Assembly (NCBI GenBank): GCA_002724505.1
Contig: PBOV01000100.1
Location: forward strand, 4,519 to 9,900
DNA length: 5,382 bases
Direction of reading: 5' to 3'
Origin: Rhodospirillaceae bacterium
Lineage (GTDB): Bacteria; Pseudomonadota; Alphaproteobacteria; MPNO01; UBA2964
Shown here one piece after another: positions 1-5,382 of the stretch (position 1 is the first letter of the stretch; each line of letters opens with the position of its first letter). The notes beneath the pieces were generated by a model, which saw nothing but the letters and a program-made list of their open reading frames with translations, did no database searches and was not told the origin of the DNA. Made by a program: the position numbers and the translations under genes.

Positions 1-1377
1 AACATTTGTCACAACTTCCCTACCGACCCGAGAAAAAATTTTGCTTTGTTCTCCAACAAATTTAAATGCTTCGAAAATTTCAGGGCTTACACTTAAACCC
101 AAACGGCCAGGAGCGCCCAACGCGGCTTCCCTTCTTAGGGATCGTAGTACCTCAAACATTAAACTATCAGCTCTCCAAACCTTGCCATTACCGTCGCATT
201 CCGGGCACCTCGCCAGCAACGTTTCTGATAATGGTGGATGCCTGCGGCGACGTATGAGCTCCACTAGTCCTCCTTCTGTTCTCCCTACAACCCGACAGTT
301 CACGCGATCCTGAGAAAAGCTCTCGCGAAGAACGTCAAGCACTTCTCTCCACCCCTCCTCATCCTGCATATGGATAAAATCCACTACAATTAATCCGCCC
401 AAATTTCGTAATCTAACCTGTCGGGGAACTTCAATTGCTGCCTCAAGATTGGTTTTTAGAGCGTTTTCGTCGGGATTACTGCCCTCTATGTAACCTCCAG
501 AGTTCACATCGATAGCCGTTAGCGCTTCCATAGATTCTATTACAAGTCCACCGCCAGAAGGCAAAGGGGCGTTTTTACTTAGGGCCGTATCAATCGCCCC
601 ACCCAAATCAAATTTATCAAATAAAGGGCCAGTACTTTGTTCGTAAGATAATCTTCCTATCAATTCAGGATAAAAACTTTCGCAATAATCCTTTGCCTCT
701 TTAAAGGTTCCACCATGGTCAAAACGGATAGTGACGACGTCGTCTTGCACGTGATCACGAATAATCTTCTCCGTAGAGCTAAGTTCACGGAAAAGAAAAG
801 CCGGAGCGGCGGTGTTTTCTCGCTCGATAAGAATTTTTTTCCATCGCCCTCGTAAATAATTGGCTTCGACGGCTAAAGTTTTATGGTCCACCCCCTCAGA
901 AACCGTTCGAATAACAAAGCCCTCGTCTTCTTCTGCTATTTCATTAATTATTCGAAGCAAACGCTCTCTTTCCTCTTGATTTTCAATTTGACGCGAAACA
1001 GAAAACCTCGCCCCTACGGGTGCGTAAACGAGAAACCGGCCGGGAAGAGAAATTTCTCGGGAGAGCTGTGGTCCTTTCTTCCCAAGACCATCACGTTTCG
1101 CTTGAACAAAAACTATATTTCCTTCAGCAAAAGGAGATTCTATTGCACCGCTACTGGAATTTTTTGTTAGGGGTAAAAACCCTGACTTTTCGCAACCAAT
1201 ATCGATAAAGGCTGCGCCAATTCCTGGTATTACCCGTTCAACACGACCCAGATAGATATTGCCGACGATGCTGTTTCTGGTCTTTCGTTCAATGAAAAGG
1301 TCAACGAGCCAACCGTCATCCATAACAGCCGCGCGCAACTCATCCCCTTCCTTTTCAATCAATATCTCTCGGGCCAT
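1..1377 (-). CDS. rng: Ribonuclease G/E family endoribonuclease (3' end outside window)
   Basis: Single-strand-specific endoribonuclease of the RNase E/G family, cytoplasmic, acting in rRNA maturation and mRNA decay. I translated 459 residues without a stop; the gene continues past the left edge. An S1 RNA-binding domain lies at about residues 35-115 (IVGNIYLGRVERVIPGIGAA). A 5'-sensor-like GFVIRT (153-158) follows, with R157/T158 matching E. coli RNase E R169/T170. The Mg-binding residues are D290 and N292 in TAIDVNSGG and D333 in LIVVDFIHM, matching D303, N305 and D346 with a constant offset of 13. The zinc-link CPEC (C391, C394) matches C404/C407. The ATG is fixed by an in-frame TGA four codons upstream and by AAGGGTGA before it. 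It follows maf by 27 nt. The short N-terminus and position after maf favour RNase G; the unseen C-terminus decides whether an RNase E-type scaffold tail exists. H336 replaces the usual second Asp of the DFIDM motif. Confidence 0.93.
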   Translation of the reverse strand, partial: MAREILIEKEGDELRAAVMDDGWLVDLFIERKTRNSIVGNIYLGRVERVIPGIGAAFIDIGCEKSGFLPLTKNSSSGAIESPFAEGNIVFVQAKRDGLGKKGPQLSREISLPGRFLVYAPVGARFSVSRQIENQEERERLLRIINEIAEEDEGFVIRTVSEGVDHKTLAVEANYLRGRWKKILIERENTAAPAFLFRELSSTEKIIRDHVQDDVVTIRFDHGGTFKEAKDYCESFYPELIGRLSYEQSTGPLFDKFDLGGAIDTALSKNAPLPSGGGLVIESMEALTAIDVNSGGYIEGSNPDENALKTNLEAAIEVPRQVRLRNLGGLIVVDFIHMQDEEGWREVLDVLRESFSQDRVNCRVVGRTEGGLVELIRRRRHPPLSETLLARCPECDGNGKVWRADSLMFEVLRSLRREAALGAPGRLGLSVSPEIFEAFKFVGEQSKIFSRVGREVVTNV

Positions 1378-1386
1378 TATGGAAAT

Positions 1387-1394
1387 TCACCCTT
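1387..1394 (-). promoter_or_regulatory. Ribosome binding site of the ribonuclease gene
   Basis: AAGGGTGA on the minus strand ends 9 nt before the ATG at 1377. It overlaps the in-frame TGA at 1387-1389, so no longer ribonuclease frame is possible, which settles the start. Confidence 0.6.
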
Positions 1395-1404
1395 AGCGTA
1401 GTTT

Positions 1405-2004
1405 TTAATTGCTTTGTATTTTAAAACCCATTCCTTCAAGCATGCCGCATGTCTCAAATAACGGTAAACCAACTACATTTGAATAGGATCCATTAATAGA
1501 CTGAATAAATCGTGCACCCTGCCCTTGAATACCATAGGCGCCCGCCTTGCCGCGCCACTCTCCAGTTGCAATATAAAATTCAATTTCTTTTAAATGTAGC
1601 CTTTTGAATAATACCCTTGTGGTCACACATCTCTGGTTAAACTTACCCAATGGTCCTAACACGCATACGCTGGTAATGACCCGATGCCGACGGCCAGATA
1701 GAAACTCAAGTTTTTTTCGTGCGTCCGCTTCATCCAACGGTTTTGAAAGGACCCGCCGTCCGCAAGTAACAAGCGTGTCTGCGGCCAGTGTCCAGTGCTT
1801 AGGATATTTGTTTGCGACCGTGTCTAATTTTTGTTTTGCCAATCGCAGCGCCAAATTTTTTGGTATTTCTTTATTTCTTGGTGTTTCATCGATATTTGCC
1901 GGCTCGACTAATGCAGGGACGATGCCAACCTGTTTTAATAGTTCCAGACGCCGAGGCGAAGCTGATGCCAAAACTAAACTATATTTAGTTTTATTATCAA
2001 TCAC
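1405..2004 (-). CDS. maf: Maf family nucleotide pyrophosphatase (dTTP/UTP type)
   Basis: Maf/HAM1-like nucleoside triphosphate pyrophosphatase, cytoplasmic, converting dTTP, UTP or modified nucleotides to monophosphates plus pyrophosphate; family members are linked to septum inhibition and pool sanitation. The 199 residues are the usual family length. Visible motifs are SASPRR at 14-19 (phosphate-binding loop), AADT at 74-77 with the likely catalytic D76, KP at 88-89, SGRRH at 103-107, and EWRGKAGAYGIQG at 149-161. The last motif fits the YhdE-like dTTP/UTP subfamily rather than the YceF-like m7GTP subfamily, which has a GSFKSEG-type loop; substrate remains an inference. The start is GTG at 2004: an in-frame TAA lies five codons upstream (2017-2019) and no ATG is available before the conserved N-terminal strand. 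The ribosome site is weak (AAGAAG). It is followed closely by the RNase gene, an association common in Proteobacteria. Confidence 0.95.
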   Translation of the reverse strand: MIDNKTKYSLVLASASPRRLELLKQVGIVPALVEPANIDETPRNKEIPKNLALRLAKQKLDTVANKYPKHWTLAADTLVTCGRRVLSKPLDEADARKKLEFLSGRRHRVITSVCVLGPLGKFNQRCVTTRVLFKRLHLKEIEFYIATGEWRGKAGAYGIQGQGARFIQSINGSYSNVVGLPLFETCGMLEGMGFKIQSN

Positions 2005-2111
2005 CGCGGCTTCTTCTTATGCAATTGCTTAAAACTTGTGAAAATTCGAAATGACGATATTTGCTGACGATAGTTTGTGTCGTCATACTTGGAAAATTTG
2101 AGCCCAAAATT
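2005..2111. other. hisD-maf intergenic gap, the only sizeable one in the window
   Basis: This 107-nt stretch separates hisD from maf, and it is the largest gap in a window where other junctions are 34 nt or less or overlap. It is AT-rich. It carries an 8-nt direct repeat and an inverted copy of its core (see the repeat entry). I see no strong GC-rich hairpin followed by a T-run, so no intrinsic terminator is called. No convincing -35/-10 pair is visible on the minus strand. A 29-codon frame crosses it from ATG at 2086 into the maf start but lacks a Shine-Dalgarno and any recognisable similarity, so it is not called as a gene. Confidence 0.6.
2052..2085. repeat. Short direct repeat plus inverted copy upstream of maf
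   Basis: On the plus strand tgacgata occurs at 2052-2059 and again at 2065-2072, separated by 5 nt, and the inverted core tcgtca lies at 2080-2085. The right arm can pair with the nearer copy (6-bp stem, 9-nt loop) or with the farther copy (larger loop), but not with both. The 13-nt centre-to-centre spacing of the direct copies is slightly more than one helical turn, so protein binding sites are possible. The elements are short and could be chance in AT-rich DNA; function is unproven. Confidence 0.35.
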
Positions 2112-3410
2112 CTATATTTCCTTATTTCTTAATCCTAACGAGCGAGCGTGTGCATTTAACCCCTCTTCACTAGCTAAAATTTCTGCACTCTGCCCTATTT
2201 TACCTAGGGATTTTTTATCGCAGCCAATTATAGAGGTTCGCTTAAGAAAATCAGTAACACCGAGCCCAGACGAAAACTTTGCACTGCGCGACGTAGGTAG
2301 CACATGACTAGGACCAGCAATATAATCACCAACTGCCTCAGGTGTGTAACGCCCAAGAAAAATTGCTCCTGCGTTACTAACTTCCATTGCAAAATCATTG
2401 GGTTCTGAAATAGCTAACTCAAGGTGTTCGGGCGCAAAATAATCTACAAGCGGAACGGCATCGCTCAGTTTTTCAACAATAATTACGGCGCCATGTTTCT
2501 GCCAACTCTCTCGAGCAATCTCCGCCCTCGGTAATTCCATCAATTGTTCATCAACCGCATTCATTACCAAATCCCCAAAGGATTCGTTCTCGCAAATTAA
2601 AATCGCCTGTGCATTTCCGTCATGCTCAGCCTGAGCTAATAAATCTGTGGCTATCCAATCAGGATTATTCTGAGCGTCAGCTACGACCAAAATTTCAGAT
2701 GGACCCGCAACCATATCAATACCTACGACCCCAAATAAGCTCTGTTTTGCTGCCGTAACATAGGCATTTCCTGGCCCCACGATCTTAACCACGGGATTTA
2801 TGGTTTTCGTCCCATAAGCCATAGCCGCCACAGCTTGCGCGCCACCGACACGATAAATTTCATTAACACCGGCAATGGAGGCGGCTGCCAAAACTAGCGG
2901 GTTTAAATCACCATCCGGTGTTGGCACAGCCATCACAACTCTTTCGACGCCGGCTACATGAGCAGGAATAGCGCTCATCAAAACGGAACTCGGGTAAGCC
3001 GCTGTACCGCCAGGGACGTAAAGGCCTACTGAGGAAATAGGCGTCCAACGAGAGCCAAGCCGCACACCATCATTATCTATATAGTCAAAACCTTGGGGCA
3101 GTTGTTTCTCGTGGTAAGATTCAATTCTATGAGCGGCGTGTTCCAATGCTTCTAAAGTGCCATTGCTGCAAGAAACTCGCGCAGAAATAACTTCCGCTTC
3201 ACTAATCTTAATATCCGCCGCATGTCCCAAACTCAAACGGTCAAATTTTTCGGTGTACTCAACAAGCGCCTCATCCCCGCGTAACCGCACGTCTGCAAGA
3301 ATTTTACGAACGACGTCATTTACGTCTGTATCAATTTCTTGTCGTGCGCTGACTAATAGATCAATACGATCTTTAAAATCTGGGTCCCCAAACTTAATTT
3401 TAATCGCCAT
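2112..3410 (-). CDS. hisD: Histidinol dehydrogenase
   Basis: Zinc- and NAD-dependent enzyme that oxidises L-histidinol through histidinal to L-histidine, the last two steps of histidine synthesis; cytoplasmic homodimer in the family. From the ATG at 3410 it is 432 residues, the normal family length. The zinc ligands are all visible: Q260 and H263 in [11 protein letters not shown]362 in [11 protein letters not shown], and H421 in LNAHARSLG. The catalytic pair E328-H329 lies in APEHLE, and H369 sits in the AGPSHVLPT signature. NAD/substrate-side glycine-rich segments [10 protein letters not shown] (131-140) and [10 protein letters not shown] (187-196) are intact. The frame is open further upstream to a TTG at 3488, but that part lies inside hisG and does not resemble HisD, so the ATG is preferred. 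It begins inside the last codons of hisG with an 11-nt overlap, which suggests translational coupling; a GGGAAGCGG sequence precedes it. Confidence 0.97.
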   Translation of the reverse strand: MAIKIKFGDPDFKDRIDLLVSARQEIDTDVNDVVRKILADVRLRGDEALVEYTEKFDRLSLGHAADIKISEAEVISARVSCSNGTLEALEHAAHRIESYHEKQLPQGFDYIDNDGVRLGSRWTPISSVGLYVPGGTAAYPSSVLMSAIPAHVAGVERVVMAVPTPDGDLNPLVLAAASIAGVNEIYRVGGAQAVAAMAYGTKTINPVVKIVGPGNAYVTAAKQSLFGVVGIDMVAGPSEILVVADAQNNPDWIATDLLAQAEHDGNAQAILICENESFGDLVMNAVDEQLMELPRAEIARESWQKHGAVIIVEKLSDAVPLVDYFAPEHLELAISEPNDFAMEVSNAGAIFLGRYTPEAVGDYIAGPSHVLPTSRSAKFSSGLGVTDFLKRTSIIGCDKKSLGKIGQSAEILASEEGLNAHARSLGLRNKEI

Positions 3411-4062
3411 TAACCGCTTCCCGAATTCGCTGGATCCATCCACCCATAACTTCAGGCCGAGTTTTAAGACCTGCTCGATTAACGACAAGGCGCGAGCTTA
3501 TATCCGCGATATGCTCAACTTCAATTAGTCCATTATCTTTAAGTGTCTTACCTGTATCGACCAAATCAACAATTCGCCTGGCCAGACCAAGTTTTGGAGC
3601 CAGCTCCATCGCACCATTCAATTTAATACATTCAGCCTGCACACCACGCGCAGCAAAGTGTCGTTTTGTTAATTCAGGGTATTTGGTAGCGACAGATACA
3701 TGGCTCCAACGACTCGGATCGTCATCCATACCAATATCAGCAGGTTCTGCAACCATAATACGACATTTACCAATCCCCAGGTCTAAAGGCGAATAGTTTT
3801 CTGGATAATCAAACTCCATGACAACATCGCTGCCAGCTATACCGAGGTGCGCAGCCCCAAATGCAACAAAGGTTGCCACATCAAAACTACGAACTCTAAT
3901 AATGCCTAGCCCTTCGACATTCGTTGCAAAAGTCAAACGCCGATCTTGCTCATCATCGAACCCTGCCTCGGGCTCGATCCCCGCGCGTGCCAATAACGGC
4001 ATAGCTTCCTTTAAAATTCGGCCTTTTGGTAGAGCTAGCACGATATCAAAATTTTTAGTCAC
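3400..4062 (-). CDS. hisG: ATP phosphoribosyltransferase, short (HisG-S) form
   Basis: Catalyses the first committed step of histidine synthesis, joining ATP and PRPP to give phosphoribosyl-ATP. From the GTG at 4062 the protein has 220 residues. LPKGRI (11-16) opens the periplasmic-binding-protein-like fold, GIAGSDVV (84-91) follows, and the PRPP-binding loop [16 protein letters not shown] lies at 164-179. The frame ends shortly after this, so the C-terminal ACT-like regulatory domain of the roughly 300-residue long form is absent. Short HisG enzymes normally need the HisRS-like partner HisZ for activity and feedback inhibition; no hisZ is in the window. The start is chosen because GGAG sits 6 nt before the GTG and the family motif follows 10 residues later. 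An in-frame TTG at 4152 would overlap the upstream gene by 56 nt and add about 30 unconserved residues. It overlaps hisD by 11 nt. Confidence 0.95.
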   Translation of the reverse strand: MTKNFDIVLALPKGRILKEAMPLLARAGIEPEAGFDDEQDRRLTFATNVEGLGIIRVRSFDVATFVAFGAAHLGIAGSDVVMEFDYPENYSPLDLGIGKCRIMVAEPADIGMDDDPSRWSHVSVATKYPELTKRHFAARGVQAECIKLNGAMELAPKLGLARRIVDLVDTGKTLKDNGLIEVEHIADISSRLVVNRAGLKTRPEVMGGWIQRIREAVNGD

Positions 4063-4068
4063 AGATAT

Positions 4069-4072
4069 CTCC
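4069..4072 (-). promoter_or_regulatory. Ribosome binding site deciding the hisG start
   Basis: GGAG on the minus strand lies 6 nt before GTG at 4062. Competing in-frame starts are GTG at 4074, whose nearest AGAGG is about 13 nt away, GTG at 4107, and TTG at 4152; none has an equally good site. This supports a 220-residue HisG. Confidence 0.65.
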
Positions 4073-4096
4073 ACTACGGGGCTTTCGCCTCTTAAA

Positions 4097-4546
4097 CTAA
4101 TTGTCACCAAACGGATGGCTCGGGCGCCTTTGCGTTGGCCAAGGTTCGTCAAGGTCCTGAATATGACACATTATCTTTTCCACTTGGAGACGAACGGTAA
4201 TCCCCGCAGAAAACGCAAGATCAATAAAGTCTTCCTCCGCTGCAATGGAAAGCAGTGAAATGATTTGTGCTTTTTTAGCCTGGTTAAGGCCGTTGTGCCG
4301 GACTGCAGTGACAGTGTCAAAGCAAATTCCGCAGTTAACCCTCTCATAAATTATATTTCCCTCCAATGGTCTGTCGCGGTTTGCGTCCTCCCAACAAAAC
4401 CGGTTTGCAACAAACGCAAAGCGGCATTCTTTTTGAAGAAAAGTCATTTCGTCTATAGCAATTACAGAATCCTGCAAAATTGCAGAGATTACCGCGAGGT
4501 CCTCTTCGTCAGTCGCTCTAAGTTTTAGAAGTTCAACTTCATTCAC
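4097..4546 (-). CDS. DUF2948 family protein of unknown function
   Basis: A 149-residue protein recognised as the DUF2948 family, which is largely confined to Alphaproteobacteria and has no established function. Family hallmarks are the N-terminal [20 protein letters not shown] (7-26), the central [12 protein letters not shown] (42-53) and the C-terminal [15 protein letters not shown] (131-145). It has no signal peptide or membrane segment, so it is probably cytoplasmic. The start is a GTG at 4546 that overlaps the murA TGA by 4 nt (GTGA), with a GAGAGA element 8 nt upstream, which suggests translational coupling to murA. A nearby ATG at 4542 is in another frame. hisG begins 34 nt after its stop. 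Its stable place between murA and his genes in this class is conserved genome context and does not by itself reveal a role in wall or histidine synthesis. Confidence 0.9.
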   Translation of the reverse strand: MNEVELLKLRATDEEDLAVISAILQDSVIAIDEMTFLQKECRFAFVANRFCWEDANRDRPLEGNIIYERVNCGICFDTVTAVRHNGLNQAKKAQIISLLSIAAEEDFIDLAFSAGITVRLQVEKIMCHIQDLDEPWPTQRRPSHPFGDN

Positions 4547-5382
4547 TCGTCTAATCTCTCAATGTCCGCTCCGCAGGCCGCAAGTTTTTCTTCTATCCGT
4601 TCATAACCCCGATCTATATGATAAACTCGACTGATCGTCGTTTCTCCCTTTGCTACAAGGCCCGCAAGCACAAGGGAAGCCGATGCTCGTAAATCATTTG
4701 CCATGACGGGAGCACCTACAAGGCCCTCCACACCACGAACCAAAGATGAGGCCCCATGCACGGTTAGATTAGCCCCCATCCGTGCAAGCTCAGGAATATG
4801 CATAAAACGGTTTTCAAAGATTGACTCTGTAATCATTGCAGCTCCATTTGAAATGCTCATCAACGAAGTCATTTGAGCCTGTAAATCTGTCGGAAACCCC
4901 GGAAACGGTTCGGTCATTACATCAACACCCCGTAACGGGCCGTCACGGCTTACAAAAATACTATGTTCTGATAGGTTGATTGTAACTCCTGCTTCAACTA
5001 ACTTCTCCAAAACTGCTTTTATCTGTTCGCCGTTGACCCCGATTAACTCTATTTCGCCTCCGGTCAATGCAGCGGCCATAGCATAGGTACCCGCCTCAAT
5101 ACGGTCGGCGATTACTCCATGTTCGGCCCCAGACAAACTTTTCTTACCCTGGACAACCAATGTGTCGGTACCGATGCCTTGAATGTCCGCTCCCATCGTA
5201 ATTAAGCACTCTGCAAGATCACCAATTTCTGGCTCGCGGGCGACATTACTTAAGACGGATTCGCCTTCAGCTAAACACGCAGCCATCAGACAATTTTCTG
5301 TAGCACCTACCGATACCATTGGAAAAGTAACGTTAGCACCATGCAGCCCATCCGGCGCCGTGCCACTAATGTACCCCTCTTC
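4543..5382 (-). CDS. murA: UDP-N-acetylglucosamine 1-carboxyvinyltransferase (5' end outside window)
   Basis: MurA transfers enolpyruvate from PEP to UDP-GlcNAc, the first committed step of peptidoglycan precursor synthesis in the cytoplasm. The window holds the C-terminal 279 residues of a protein of about 420; the frame is open to the right edge and begins [20 protein letters not shown]. Visible segments include SVGATEN, the AREPEI segment, PDRIE-like [19 protein letters not shown] with D166 matching E. coli D305, [27 protein letters not shown] with D230 matching D369, and [13 protein letters not shown] with R258 matching R397. The offset of 139 is the same for all three, so no indel lies between them. 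The PEP-binding Cys115 loop, which decides fosfomycin sensitivity, lies outside the window. An internal ATG at 5319 is not the start, since MurA homology continues upstream of it. The stop overlaps the DUF2948 start. Confidence 0.97.
   Translation of the reverse strand, partial: EEGYISGTAPDGLHGANVTFPMVSVGATENCLMAACLAEGESVLSNVAREPEIGDLAECLITMGADIQGIGTDTLVVQGKKSLSGAEHGVIADRIEAGTYAMAAALTGGEIELIGVNGEQIKAVLEKLVEAGVTINLSEHSIFVSRDGPLRGVDVMTEPFPGFPTDLQAQMTSLMSISNGAAMITESIFENRFMHIPELARMGANLTVHGASSLVRGVEGLVGAPVMANDLRASASLVLAGLVAKGETTISRVYHIDRGYERIEEKLAACGADIERLDE

Noticed and set aside
41..313. Plus-strand open frame of 90 codons (and another at 66-257)
   Set aside because: It lies antisense to the RNase gene, whose zinc-link and metal-binding motifs are clear on the minus strand; its product resembles no known protein.
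883..1208. Two overlapping plus-strand frames (95 and 62 codons)
   Set aside because: They are antisense to the S1 and sensor regions of the RNase gene and have no family features.
1604..2032. Plus-strand frame of 142 codons
   Set aside because: Antisense to maf, which carries all its family motifs on the other strand.
2064..2086. Possible terminator hairpin after hisD
   Set aside because: The stem is only 6 bp, not GC-rich, and no T-run follows in the direction of transcription.
2077..2307. Plus-strand frame of 76 codons over the hisD end
   Set aside because: It is antisense to the conserved HisD C-terminus, including the H421 zinc-ligand region, and has no recognisable product.
3411..3488. 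Longer HisD beginning at a TTG
   Set aside because: The extra 26 residues are encoded within hisG in another frame and do not resemble HisD; the ATG at 3410 gives the normal length.
3157..3528. Plus-strand frame of 123 codons
   Set aside because: A composition shadow of the hisD start and hisG end on the minus strand.
3818..4528. Two plus-strand frames (146 and 87 codons)
   Set aside because: Antisense to hisG and DUF2948, both of which have family-specific sequence.

Overview
The window is a compact run of six bacterial housekeeping genes, all on the minus strand; the open frames on the plus strand are shadows of them. Reading in the direction of transcription (from high to low coordinates) the order is: murA (3' part only), a DUF2948-family protein, hisG (short form), hisD, maf (nucleotide pyrophosphatase family) and an RNase E/G-family ribonuclease that runs off the left edge. 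No tRNA, rRNA, CRISPR array, insertion sequence or phage gene is visible.

Organism: the DUF2948 protein, and its position directly after murA and before his genes and maf, point to an alphaproteobacterium. The adjacent hisG-hisD pair resembles Rhodospirillales-like gene orders. Base composition is moderately AT-rich and intergenic gaps are very short, which would suit a streamlined (for example marine) lineage, but that is an inference.

Right part (about 4097-5382): murA and DUF2948 overlap by 4 nt at a GTGA junction. Middle (about 2112-4062): hisG starts 34 nt after DUF2948 at a GTG with a good Shine-Dalgarno, and overlaps hisD by 11 nt. The two genes encode the first and the last enzyme of histidine synthesis. 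Left part (1-2004): after a 107-nt gap containing small direct and inverted repeats, maf starts at a GTG, followed 27 nt later by the RNase G-like gene. Tight spacing suggests transcription as one or two polycistronic units, with the 107-nt gap the only likely place for an internal promoter or processing site.

The genes do not form one pathway: cell-wall precursor synthesis, histidine synthesis, nucleotide sanitation or septum control, and RNA decay. They form a conserved neighbourhood. The main points of interest are that infA and the small genes often found between hisD and maf in alphaproteobacteria are absent, a few substitutions near the ribonuclease catalytic site, and frequent GTG starts. 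I see no convincing previously undescribed system here.
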